A stretch of DNA of 24,479 nucleotides from UBA2239 sp050177075. GTDB lineage: Bacteria; Pseudomonadota; Gammaproteobacteria; Burkholderiales; UBA9220. A program made the position numbers and the translations under genes. Position 1 is the stretch's first letter, and each line of letters starts with the position of its first letter. The stretch covers positions 1 through 24,479 of the forward strand of contig JBFXHL010000030.1 of NCBI GenBank assembly GCA_050177075.1, written 5' to 3'. Below are positions 1 to 7,237 of this stretch, piece by piece. A model generated the notes under the pieces. That model ran no database searches, had not been told where the DNA came from, and saw only the letters and a list, made by a program, of their open reading frames with translations.

Positions 1-33
1 GGCGTACCGGTTCGATTCCGGTTCCGGGCACCA
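1..33 (+). tRNA. 3' end of a tRNA (partial, possibly tRNA-Leu)
   Basis: Only the 3' part is in the window. A T-arm is visible: stem ACCGG (6-10), loop TTCGATT (11-17), stem CCGGT (18-22). It is followed by the 3' acceptor strand TCCGGGC (23-29), discriminator A (30) and an encoded CCA (31-33). The bases just before the T stem (GGCGT) resemble the 3' side of a long variable arm, as in class II tRNAs such as tRNA-Leu. The anticodon is outside the window, so the identity is a guess. A T-rich stretch follows at 37-55. Confidence 0.8.
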
Positions 34-68
34 CCCGTTTTTTCTCTTTCTTTTCCCCATAGCCGACC

Positions 69-884
69 ATGACCAGCCTGGTCAACGGCCAACCCGCCGC
101 TTCGATTTCCGTCACCGACCGCGGCCTGATGTACGGCGATGGGGTGTTCCGGACCCTGCGGGCGGAGCGTGGCGTGCCTCTCGCCTGGGAACGCCAGTGG
201 CGCAAGTTGGCGGCGGATTGCGCGGCCCTGGCGATTCCCCTCCCTGAAGAAGGCCTCGTCCGGGATGAGGTGTCGCGCCTGCTGGCCGAATTCCCCGATT
301 GCGCGGTCAAGATCGTCATCACTCGCGGCGCGGGACAGCGGGGCTACCTGCCGCCCGGCGATCCCGTGCCCACCCGCATCGTCACGGCCTCGCCGCTGCC
401 GGCATACCCCGAGCATTACGCCCGGAAAGGGGTGGCGGTCCACCTCTGCGACCTGCGCCTCGCCGCGCAGCCACGGCTGGCGGGAATCAAACATCTCAAC
501 CGGCTGGAGAACGTGCTGGCGCGCATGGAATGGCAGGACCCCCATGTGGTTGAGGGCCTGTTGCGGGACGAGGCGGGTAATGCGGTGGAAGGGGTCATGA
601 GCAATCTGTTTGTATGTCACAATAACGCCCTGATTACCCCCGAACTTTCCCGCTGCGGCGTGGCTGGCGTGACCCGGGAGCGGGTGCTGGAATGGGCGGC
701 CCGCCGTGGTGTGGCGGCCGAGGTGCGGGACCTGCCTCTGGAAGAAGTGCTGGCGGCGGACGAGGTGTTTCTGTGCAATAGCCTGGCGGGCATCTGGCCG
801 GTGAGGAAGCTGGCCGGCCGGGAGTGGGGAAGGGGGCCGCTGACCGCGGCGCTACAGGACGATTTACAACAATACGATGCTTAA
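69..884 (+). CDS. pabC: Aminodeoxychorismate lyase (PLP fold type IV)
   Basis: A 271-residue cytosolic PLP enzyme. It converts 4-amino-4-deoxychorismate to p-aminobenzoate and pyruvate in folate synthesis. The sequence has the fold-type-IV layout: an N-terminal SVTDRGLMYGDGVFRT segment (residues 14-29), a likely Schiff-base lysine K141 in GIKHLNRLENVLAR, the EGVMSNLF segment near residue 174 that contacts the cofactor, and GVAGVTRERVLE near 197-208. Length is normal for PabC. Start ATG at 69 lies 35 bases after the tRNA CCA. The gene overlaps mltG by 8 bases, and pabC next to mltG, tmk and holB is a conserved proteobacterial order. That order supports PabC over a branched-chain aminotransferase or D-amino acid transaminase, which share the fold. 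Confidence 0.93.
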   Translation: MTSLVNGQPAASISVTDRGLMYGDGVFRTLRAERGVPLAWERQWRKLAADCAALAIPLPEEGLVRDEVSRLLAEFPDCAVKIVITRGAGQRGYLPPGDPVPTRIVTASPLPAYPEHYARKGVAVHLCDLRLAAQPRLAGIKHLNRLENVLARMEWQDPHVVEGLLRDEAGNAVEGVMSNLFVCHNNALITPELSRCGVAGVTRERVLEWAARRGVAAEVRDLPLEEVLAADEVFLCNSLAGIWPVRKLAGREWGRGPLTAALQDDLQQYDA

Positions 885-1866
885 AAAACTTTTTCTCGCC
901 GCGTTTTTGCTGGCGGTGGTCGTGGGGGGATGGCTGGCCTATTTTGCCAGCCGGCCGTTGGACCTTCCCGCTTCGCCCTTCGAGTTCGAGCTGCGCCAAG
1001 GCACCACCCTGAAGGGGGTGTCGCGCCAGTTGTGGGGGGCGCAGGTGCTGAGCGATCCCTGGTCCTTCGCCTTGCTGGGCCGCCTGCTGGGGATGCAGGG
1101 CCAGGTGAAGGCCGGCAACTACGAGCTGGAGAGCGGGCTCACCGCTTTCGGCCTGCTGGTGAAAATTACCCGGGGTGACGTGACCCAGGAGGGCATCACC
1201 TTCATCGAGGGGTGGAATTTCCGCCAGCTGCGCGCCGCCCTGGATGCCCAGCCGCATTTGCGTCACGACAGCCAAGGCATGAGCGAGGCCGAAATCCTGG
1301 CGGCCATTGGCGCGGGCGAAAGCCAGGCCGAGGGGCTGTTCCTGCCGGATACCTACTATGTCAGCAAGGGCAGCAGCGACCTGGCCTTGCTCAAGCGTGC
1401 CTATCAGGGGATGAAGAAGCGCTTGGCCGGCGCCTGGGAAAACCGCGACCCCGCCGTGCCCTACACGGACCCCTACCAGGCGCTGATCATGGCGTCCATC
1501 GTGGAAAAGGAAACGGGCAAGGCCAGCGAGCGGCCGATGATCGCCGGCGTATTCCTCAACCGCCTGCGTATCGGCATGCGGCTGCAGACCGACCCCACCG
1601 TGATTTACGGATTGGGCGAGCGTTTCGACGGCAATCTGCGCAAAATCGATCTCCTGACCGATACGCCCTACAACACATACACCCGCGCCGGCCTGCCGCC
1701 CACTCCCATCGCCATGCCGGGCAAGGAGGCCATCGAGGCGGCCCTGCATCCGGAACAGACCAAGGCCCTGTATTTCGTCGCCAAGGGCGGCGGGGAACAT
1801 TATTTTTCCAACACCCTGGCGGAGCACAACGCCGCCGTGGCCCGCTACCAGTTGAGAAGGCAATGA
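877..1866 (+). CDS. mltG: Endolytic murein transglycosylase MltG (YceG)
   Basis: A 329-residue inner-membrane enzyme that cleaves nascent glycan strands and is thought to set chain ends for peptidoglycan synthesis. One N-terminal membrane segment (about residues 5-24) follows a short KK-containing cytoplasmic tip. A LysM-like region covers about 34-100, and the catalytic YceG domain follows. The family signature ASIVEKETG places the likely catalytic glutamate at E210; other conserved stretches are LQTDPTVIYGLG, YNTYTRAGLPPTPI and YFVAKGGGEHYFSNT near the end. Length is usual for the family. The ATG at 877 sits inside the last codons of pabC, and the stop overlaps the start of tmk as ATGA, so translation is probably coupled in both directions. 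Confidence 0.95.
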   Translation: MLKKLFLAAFLLAVVVGGWLAYFASRPLDLPASPFEFELRQGTTLKGVSRQLWGAQVLSDPWSFALLGRLLGMQGQVKAGNYELESGLTAFGLLVKITRGDVTQEGITFIEGWNFRQLRAALDAQPHLRHDSQGMSEAEILAAIGAGESQAEGLFLPDTYYVSKGSSDLALLKRAYQGMKKRLAGAWENRDPAVPYTDPYQALIMASIVEKETGKASERPMIAGVFLNRLRIGMRLQTDPTVIYGLGERFDGNLRKIDLLTDTPYNTYTRAGLPPTPIAMPGKEAIEAALHPEQTKALYFVAKGGGEHYFSNTLAEHNAAVARYQLRRQ

Positions 1867-2483
1867 GCAACCACGCGCGATTCATCACCCTGGAAGGCAT
1901 GGACGGCGCCGGCAAGAGCACCCATCTCGCCTGGCTGGAAAACCATCTGCGGCAGCGGGGCCTGGAGGTTCTGGTGACGCGGGAACCCGGCGGCACGCCC
2001 CTGGGAGAGAAATTGCGGGAGTTGCTGCTCAACGAGCCCATGCACCCGGAAACCGAAGCCATGATGATGTTCGCCGCGCGCCGGGAGCATCTGCACCAGG
2101 TGATCTGGCCCGCGCTGGCCAAGGGAACCTGGGTCATCTCGGATCGCTTCACCGATGCCAGCTTCGCTTACCAGGGCGGCGGCCGAGGCCTGGACGAAGA
2201 GCGCCTGCGCCAGTTGGAACGGTGGGTGCAGGGGGACTTCCAGCCCGATCTCACCCTCCTGTTCGACGTGCCGGTGGAGGTGAGCCGGGCGCGTCTGGCC
2301 AACAACGCCACCCTGGACCGTTTCGAGCAGGAGAAGAACGACTTTTTCTCCCGCGTGCGGGATGCCTACCTGCGCCGTGCCCGGGCCTTTCCCGAGCGCA
2401 TCCGGGTGGTGGATTCATCCTTGCCCCTGGCGGCCATTCAGGCGGAGTTGGCGACGTTGCTCGCCCTGTGGCTGGAGCGATGA
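1863..2483 (+). CDS. tmk: Thymidylate kinase
   Basis: A 206-residue cytosolic kinase that phosphorylates dTMP to dTDP with ATP. It starts at the ATG in the ATGA overlap with mltG; the open frame extends further upstream, but only this start gives the canonical N-terminus ending ITLEGMDGAGKST. The P-loop is GMDGAGKST (12-20), the dTMP-binding REPGGTPLGEKLRELLL follows, then the DRFTDASFAYQGGGR motif and a LID segment around LDRFEQEKNDFF. Length fits bacterial Tmk. Its TGA overlaps the ATG of holB, the usual partner gene. Confidence 0.96.
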   Translation: MSNHARFITLEGMDGAGKSTHLAWLENHLRQRGLEVLVTREPGGTPLGEKLRELLLNEPMHPETEAMMMFAARREHLHQVIWPALAKGTWVISDRFTDASFAYQGGGRGLDEERLRQLERWVQGDFQPDLTLLFDVPVEVSRARLANNATLDRFEQEKNDFFSRVRDAYLRRARAFPERIRVVDSSLPLAAIQAELATLLALWLER

Positions 2484-3490
2484 TCTATCCCTGGCAGGCG
2501 GACAATTGGAACCAACTCCTCGCCCGCCGGGGAAGCCTGCCCCATGCCCTGCTGCTGCACGGCCGGAAGGGCATCGGCAAGCTGGACTTCGCCTATGCCT
2601 TCGCCAACGCCCTGCTGTGCGAACAGCCCCGGCCCGACGGCTCGGCCTGCGGGGCGTGCCCCGCCTGCAACTGGTTTTCCCAGGGCGGGCACCCCGACCT
2701 GTGGGTGATCGACCCGGAACGGGAAATGGATGCCGGCGCCGAAGACGGCGCGGAAGCGGCCAAGCCGGAGAAAAAGGCTTCCAGCCAGATCAAGGTGGAG
2801 GCCATCCGCGAACTGGCGGATTTCGTCAATTTGTCCTCCCACCAGAGCGGTCTGCGCATCGTTCTGGTCCACCCGGCGGAAGCCATGAACGTGCAGGCCG
2901 CCAACGCCTTGTTGAAAACCCTGGAGGAACCCACGCCGGGAACCTTGTTCCTGCTGGTGACCCATCACCTGCAACACCTGCTGCCCACCATCCGCAGCCG
3001 CTGCCAGAAGATTCCCCTGGCTTCCCCCAGCCGCGAGCAGGCTTCCGCCTGGCTGGCTCAGCAGGGAGTGGCCGAGGGAGACGTCTATCTCACCCAGGCG
3101 GGGTATGCGCCCCTGGAAGCGGTCAAGCTCGCCGATGAGGAAGGCCAGGCGCGGCGGCGGGAGTTCCTGGGCGGTATCGCCGATCCCGATAAGGTGGACC
3201 CCATCGGCATGGCGGAGTCATTGAAAAGCGCCGATCTGGCGGAAGTGGTGGGCTGGTTGCAGAAGTGGGTTTACGACTTGCAGAGCCTGCGTTTGGGCGG
3301 TCGGCTGCGCTACCAGGCGGATTTCGAGGCCGCCCTGCGGAAGCTGGCGGACAAAATAGCCCTGGGGCCGGTGCTGGATTTCCAGCGGGAACTGACCGCC
3401 GTGCGACAGAGTGTCGGCCACCCGCTCAATTCACAGTTGGTGCTGGAACAGCTATTATTTTCCTACCGTAACCTGAGCCGTTCCCCCTGA
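2480..3490 (+). CDS. holB: DNA polymerase III subunit delta'
   Basis: A 336-residue subunit of the clamp-loader complex, which opens and loads the beta sliding clamp. The open frame is longer, but the true start is the ATG at 2480 inside an ATGA overlap with tmk, giving the typical MIYPWQADNW beginning. A degenerate P-loop, GRKGIGK, is at 28-34. A zinc module is formed by C47, C57, C60 and C63 (CxxCxxC ending in CNW). Further signatures are ANALLKTLEEPTPGTLFLLVTH and the SRC motif in TIRSRCQKI, which supplies the arginine finger to neighbouring subunits. An acidic, Lys-rich linker lies around residues 75-97. It is directly followed by the PilZ gene, with TGATG overlap. Confidence 0.94.
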   Translation: MIYPWQADNWNQLLARRGSLPHALLLHGRKGIGKLDFAYAFANALLCEQPRPDGSACGACPACNWFSQGGHPDLWVIDPEREMDAGAEDGAEAAKPEKKASSQIKVEAIRELADFVNLSSHQSGLRIVLVHPAEAMNVQAANALLKTLEEPTPGTLFLLVTHHLQHLLPTIRSRCQKIPLASPSREQASAWLAQQGVAEGDVYLTQAGYAPLEAVKLADEEGQARRREFLGGIADPDKVDPIGMAESLKSADLAEVVGWLQKWVYDLQSLRLGGRLRYQADFEAALRKLADKIALGPVLDFQRELTAVRQSVGHPLNSQLVLEQLLFSYRNLSRSP

Positions 3491-3858
3491 TGGACGAAAG
3501 CAGCCCGAAAATCCAACCCCAGCGCCCCGGCGTGCTTTCCCTCAGCATCCGCGAGCGGGCGGCCCTCTACGCTGCCTATATGCCCTACCTCAAAGGGGGC
3601 GGATTGTTCATTCCCACCACCAAGTCCTATCGCCTGGGGGACGAAGTGTTCGTGCTGCTCAGCCTGATGGAGGACCCCAACAAGATTCCTGTCGCCGGCA
3701 AGGTGGTCTGGATCACTCCGGCTGGCGCTCAGGGCAGCAAGACCCAGGGTATCGGCATCCAGTTCGCCGCCGACGAAGGCGGCACCATCGCGCGCAACAA
3801 GATCGAAGGCTTGCTGGGGGGGACGCTGAAGTCCACCCGGCCGACCCATACCATTTAA
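3490..3858 (+). CDS. pilZ: PilZ-domain protein, type IV pilus PilZ subtype
   Basis: A 122-residue single-domain protein. The segment with YLKGGGLFIPTTKSYRLGDEVFVLL followed by GKVVWITPAGAQGSKTQGIGIQF matches the classical type IV pilus PilZ protein that follows holB in many proteobacteria. The RxxxR arginine motif and the [D/N]xSxxG motif that bind cyclic di-GMP are not seen: GGGLFIPT replaces the second motif. This agrees with the known non-binding behaviour of this subtype, whose role is in pilus biogenesis through PilB and FimX-type partners. ATG at 3490 overlaps the holB stop by one base. The pilus role is inferred from family and position, as no pilus genes are in the window. Confidence 0.9.
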   Translation: MDESSPKIQPQRPGVLSLSIRERAALYAAYMPYLKGGGLFIPTTKSYRLGDEVFVLLSLMEDPNKIPVAGKVVWITPAGAQGSKTQGIGIQFAADEGGTIARNKIEGLLGGTLKSTRPTHTI

Positions 3859-3877
3859 TTTTTTACCCGGTTGCTTC

Positions 3878-4648
3878 ATGCTGGTCGATTCCCATTGCCA
3901 TCTCGATTTTCCCGACCTCGCCGGCAAGCTGGACGAGGTGTTCGCCGCCATGGCCGCCAACGGCGTCACCCATGCCCTCTGCGTGGGCGTGAACCTGGAG
4001 CAGCTGCCGGCAGTACTGGACCTGGCCGAAAAACACGATCGTCTTTTTGCCTCCGTCGGCGTGCACCCCGATTACGAAGAGGTGGAAGATCCCAGCGTCG
4101 AGCGTCTCGTGGAATTGGCGCGGTATCCCAAGGTGGTGGCCATCGGCGAAACCGGTCTCGACTACTTCCGCATCAAGGGCCAGCCGGAATGGCAGAAACA
4201 GCGCTTCCGCAACCATATCCGCGCCGCCCGCGCCTGCGGCAAGCCCCTCATCGTCCATACCCGGGAGGCGGCGGCGGATACGCTTGCCATCCTGGCGGAA
4301 GAAGGAGCGAGGGAGGCGGGGGGAGTGATGCACTGCTTCACCGAAAGCTGGGAAGTGGCCCAGGGGGCCCTGGATTTGGGTTTTTACATTTCCTTTTCCG
4401 GCATCATCACCTTCCGTAGCGCCGAAGCCTTGCGCGAAGTGGCGCGGCAAGTGCCCCTCGAGCGCATGCTGGTGGAAACCGATTCCCCTTACCTGGCGCC
4501 GGTTCCCCATCGCGGCAAGACCAATCAGCCGGCTTATGTGCGGCAAGTGGCGGAGGAAGTCGCCCGGCTGCATGGCGTCAGTGTGGAAGAAGTGGGGCGC
4601 ATCACCTCGGAAAACTTTTTCCGCCTTTTCCGCGGGGCCTCGGCGTGA
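3878..4648 (+). CDS. TatD-family metal-dependent hydrolase (YcfH type)
   Basis: A 256-residue TIM-barrel metallohydrolase of the TatD/YcfH family, which are metal-dependent DNases or other phosphoesterases. Metal-site residues are visible in order: H6 and H8 in DSHCHLDF, E91 in IGETGLDYF, H127 in PLIVHTREA, H152 in VMHCFTES and D202 in ETDSPYLAP. The end SENFFRLF is also typical. Placement after holB and pilZ is the standard location of the ycfH-type paralogue in beta- and gammaproteobacteria. The exact substrate cannot be read from sequence. A 19-base gap separates it from pilZ, and its TGA overlaps the GTG start of the next gene. Confidence 0.92.
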   Translation: MLVDSHCHLDFPDLAGKLDEVFAAMAANGVTHALCVGVNLEQLPAVLDLAEKHDRLFASVGVHPDYEEVEDPSVERLVELARYPKVVAIGETGLDYFRIKGQPEWQKQRFRNHIRAARACGKPLIVHTREAAADTLAILAEEGAREAGGVMHCFTESWEVAQGALDLGFYISFSGIITFRSAEALREVARQVPLERMLVETDSPYLAPVPHRGKTNQPAYVRQVAEEVARLHGVSVEEVGRITSENFFRLFRGASA

Positions 4649-6240
4649 AGCGCCTCCTATCGCTCCTGCTGGCCGTTCTGGCACTGGCGGCGGGCGTCGC
4701 GCGGGCCGACCTGCTGGACGATATGCAGCAGGCCATCAAAAACGGCAATTCGGACACCGTGCAGGAACTGTTGGGCAAGGGCTTCGATGCCAACGCCACC
4801 GATCCCGACGGCAACACCCTGCTGATCCAGGCGGCTCGCGAAGGGCAGGGGGACATCGTGCGGGCCCTGGTGGATGCCGGGGCACAGGTGAATCAGCGCA
4901 ACCGTTTCGGTGAAACGGCCCTGATGCTGGCGGTATTCAAGGGGAACAAGGAGATCGCCCTCTACCTGCTGGACAAGGGGGCCGCCATCAGGCAGAAAGG
5001 CTGGACGCCGCTGCTCTATGCCGCCTTCGGCGGCCAGACCGACATGGCGCAAATGCTCCTTGCGCGGGGCGCCGACCCCAACGAACGCTCGGATAACGGC
5101 ACCACCCCGCTGATGCTGGCCGCCAAAAGCGGTTCGGTGGAGCTGGTGAACCTGCTCCTCAAGGCGGGAGCCAACCCCCTGCTGAAGAACGATGACGGCA
5201 AGACGGCCGCGGATTGGGGAAAGGAAAGCAAGAACACCGATGCGGCCCAGGTGGTGAGCCGCCTGTTTGCGGCCCAGGACCAGGCCGTGGAAGCCGCCAA
5301 GTCCGGCCAGGTGGATAAACTCCGCCAAGCCCTGGCGGCGGGCGTCAGTCCCAACGCCACCGATGGCGAGGGCAACGCCCTCCTGCTGCTGGCGGCCCGC
5401 GAGGGCTTTTCCGCCGTGGCGGAACTGCTGCTGCAGAAGGGAGCCAAGGTGGACGCAGGCAATGCCAAGGGGGAAACCCCCTTGCTGGTGGCGTCCTACC
5501 GTGGCCACGACGACACGGTGAAAGTGCTGCTGAAGTACGGTGCCAGCCTCAAGCAGGGGGACGCCGACGCTTTGCTTTACGCCACCATGAACTGCTGGGA
5601 CGGCGCGGCCCAGGTACTGGTGGACAGCGGCGCCGACCTCAACCGCCAGACGCCGGAGGGCTATACAGCCCTGGCGCTGGCGGCCCGCAACGGCTGCACC
5701 AATATCGCCCGCCTGCTGCTGGAGCGGGGCGCCAACGATCAACTGGCGGACAGTCGCGGCAATACTCCCTTCTACTGGGCGCGCCAAGCGGAGGAAGGGG
5801 GCGGCGTCGCCGACCTGCTGGCCGCCAACATGATCAGCCATTTCGTGCGCCAATGGTTTGTCTGGATGGAGCAATTGGCGGACGAGGAACTCTACCTGGG
5901 CAACCTGGACGACCACGACCTGCTGATGAAAATGCCCGACAAGACCCTCCACAGCCGCGCCGATTTCCAGAAGTGGTATCAGACCCTGCGGGCGACGGTG
6001 GCCTCCAATACCCACCTTATCGGCGACATCGCCGTTTCCAAGGCGGCTGACGGTCACTACGTCGCCGATTTCGACGACGCTTGGCAGGCCACGACTTATA
6101 AGGGCGCAGCCTGGGAGCAGCGCCTGCGCTACCGGTGGGAGCTGACCCTGTCTCCCGAAGGGCGGGTGACCATCCAGCGCTACACGGCGGAGAAAGAAGC
6201 GCCTGTTCCTTCGGCGGTGGAGACTTCCTCCCCGCACTGA
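4645..6240 (+). CDS. Exported ankyrin-repeat protein with C-terminal NTF2-like domain
   Basis: A 531-residue protein starting with GTG in a GTGA overlap with the tatD-like gene. Residues 1-21 are a clear Sec signal peptide (KR, a leucine/alanine core, then VARA before DLLDD), so the protein should act in the periplasm or at the cell surface. At least ten ankyrin repeats follow in two blocks (about 25-200 and 205-390), with typical signatures such as GNTLLIQAAREGQ, GTTPLMLAAKSGS and GYTALALAARNG. The last 120 residues, from about 395, hold a different domain with alternating aromatic strands (VRQWFVWME, FQKWYQTLRATV, YVADFDDAW, RYRWELTLS). This resembles an NTF2/SnoaL-like alpha+beta fold. Ankyrin repeats bind proteins, but the partner is unknown. 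Other members of this operon-like run are cytosolic or inner-membrane housekeeping proteins. Confidence 0.87.
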   Translation: MKRLLSLLLAVLALAAGVARADLLDDMQQAIKNGNSDTVQELLGKGFDANATDPDGNTLLIQAAREGQGDIVRALVDAGAQVNQRNRFGETALMLAVFKGNKEIALYLLDKGAAIRQKGWTPLLYAAFGGQTDMAQMLLARGADPNERSDNGTTPLMLAAKSGSVELVNLLLKAGANPLLKNDDGKTAADWGKESKNTDAAQVVSRLFAAQDQAVEAAKSGQVDKLRQALAAGVSPNATDGEGNALLLLAAREGFSAVAELLLQKGAKVDAGNAKGETPLLVASYRGHDDTVKVLLKYGASLKQGDADALLYATMNCWDGAAQVLVDSGADLNRQTPEGYTALALAARNGCTNIARLLLERGANDQLADSRGNTPFYWARQAEEGGGVADLLAANMISHFVRQWFVWMEQLADEELYLGNLDDHDLLMKMPDKTLHSRADFQKWYQTLRATVASNTHLIGDIAVSKAADGHYVADFDDAWQATTYKGAAWEQRLRYRWELTLSPEGRVTIQRYTAEKEAPVPSAVETSSPH

Positions 6241-6244
6241 TTGG

Positions 6245-6270
6245 CCTCGGCGCTCCTCCGAGGGATCTTT
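6245..6270 (+). terminator. Weak hairpin after the ankyrin gene
   Basis: A stem CCTCGG (6245-6250) pairs perfectly with CCGAGG (6258-6263) across a 7-base loop, five bases after the ankyrin stop. The tail GATCTTT is only weakly T-rich. It marks the end of the housekeeping run, but the short stem and poor U tract make strong termination uncertain. Confidence 0.4.
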
Positions 6271-6290
6271 CCGCGCTGCCGGCTCGAGTG

Positions 6291-6328
6291 GTGTGAAGAT
6301 TTGAAATAATTTCCTATTACACTAAACT
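6291..6328 (+). promoter_or_regulatory. Candidate sigma-70 promoter and operator for the nickel-uptake genes
   Basis: The only AT-rich stretch between the ankyrin gene and the permease. TTGAAA (6301-6306) and TAAACT (6323-6328) are spaced by 16 bases and could be -35 and -10 elements. Overlapping the -35 is an 11-base palindrome GAAATAATTTC (6303-6313). A looser pair, GTGTGA (6291-6296) and TTACAC (6317-6322), matches in 5 of 6 inverted positions. A metal-responsive repressor would make sense here, but none of these matches a consensus I can name with confidence. A good ribosome site, AAGGAG, follows at about 6350-6355. Confidence 0.4.
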
Positions 6329-6357
6329 GCTCAGAGTACTTCCCCCGACAAGGAGCG

Positions 6358-7200
6358 ATGATGGAAAGCCTGCCCCATGATTGGCTGGCCCTGATCATGC
6401 TGGTATTCGTGCTAGGGCTGAAGCACGGCATGGACCCGGACCACCTCGCCACAGTGGACGGCCTGACCCGTTTCAATGCCCTTGCCAAACCGAGGCTGGC
6501 GCGCTGGTGCGGTTTTCTGTTCTCCCTCGGCCACGGCGTGGTGGTGACCGGCGTTGCGGTTGCCGTGGGTATTCTTGCCAAGCGTTGGATCGTTCCCGCC
6601 TGGGTGGACGATCTCGGTTCTTGGATTTCCATATTGTTTCTGCTGGTGCTGGGGTGGCTGAATCTTGCCGTGGTATTCAGTACCCACCCCGGTCAGGTGG
6701 TACAGCCCGTGGGCCTCAAGGGGCGGTGGCTGGGGCGCCTGTCCCGCAGCAGCCACCCGGCCACCATCGTGTTGGTGGGGGCGCTGTTTGCCCTTTCCTT
6801 CGACACCATGACCCAGGCGGCGGTGTTTTCCCTCGCCGCCACTTCCGTCGGCGGCTGGGGCTATTCCGTCTTGTTGGGGCTTACCTTCATGGCCGGGATG
6901 ATGGTGACCGACGGCGTCAACGGCCTGTGGATTTCCCGTCTGGTCAGTCGGGCCGACCAGCGAGCGCTGGTGGCGTCCCGGGTGATGGGGCTGGTGGTGG
7001 CGGGCTTGAGCTTGATGGTTGGAGTCTTCGGTATCGCCAAGTATTTCTTCCCCGTGGTGGCGGAGCGCAGCGAGGGGAGGGAGCTGCTCTTCGGCGTCAT
7101 GGTAGTGGCGGTGGTGGCGGGCAGTTTTCTTCTGGCTTTGCGTCTTGCCGCCCGGCGACCCGAAGAACCGGTAGCCGTTCTGCTACGGGATACCCATTAG
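6358..7200 (+). CDS. NicO/NiCoT-family nickel (cobalt) permease
   Basis: A 280-residue polytopic inner-membrane protein with about six to eight hydrophobic segments. It carries the three NiCoT hallmarks. The metal-selecting HX4DH motif is in KHGMDPDHL (H23, D28, H29); SLGHGVVV follows at about 56-63, and ALSFDTMTQ at about 145-153. These match the RHAxDADHI, LGHS and LGFDTATE signatures in variant form, so transport of Ni2+ (or Co2+) into the cytosol is well supported. Two adjacent ATGs (6358, 6361) follow an AAGGAG ribosome site; either could be used. It leads a three-gene set with a TonB-dependent receptor and TonB, just upstream of hydrogenase maturation genes, so nickel is the more likely substrate. 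It is shorter than HoxN or NixA (about 330-350 residues). Confidence 0.85.
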   Translation: MMESLPHDWLALIMLVFVLGLKHGMDPDHLATVDGLTRFNALAKPRLARWCGFLFSLGHGVVVTGVAVAVGILAKRWIVPAWVDDLGSWISILFLLVLGWLNLAVVFSTHPGQVVQPVGLKGRWLGRLSRSSHPATIVLVGALFALSFDTMTQAAVFSLAATSVGGWGYSVLLGLTFMAGMMVTDGVNGLWISRLVSRADQRALVASRVMGLVVAGLSLMVGVFGIAKYFFPVVAERSEGRELLFGVMVVAVVAGSFLLALRLAARRPEEPVAVLLRDTH

Positions 7201-7237
7201 AAATCCATAACAAAAAATTAAGGGGGAAAGCTGCAAT

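Noticed and set aside
4657..6237. 526-codon open frame on the minus strand opposite the ankyrin gene
   Set aside because: It mirrors a GC-rich coding gene with clear ankyrin repeats and signal peptide on the plus strand. The antisense protein is low-complexity (His, Gln, Gly, Val rich) with no domain, a typical high-GC shadow.
6291..6322. NikR-type operator upstream of the nickel permease
   Set aside because: The half sites GTGTGA and TTACAC are imperfect and 20 bases apart, unlike the GTATGA-N16-TCATAC site known in E. coli. Kept only as an undefined operator candidate.
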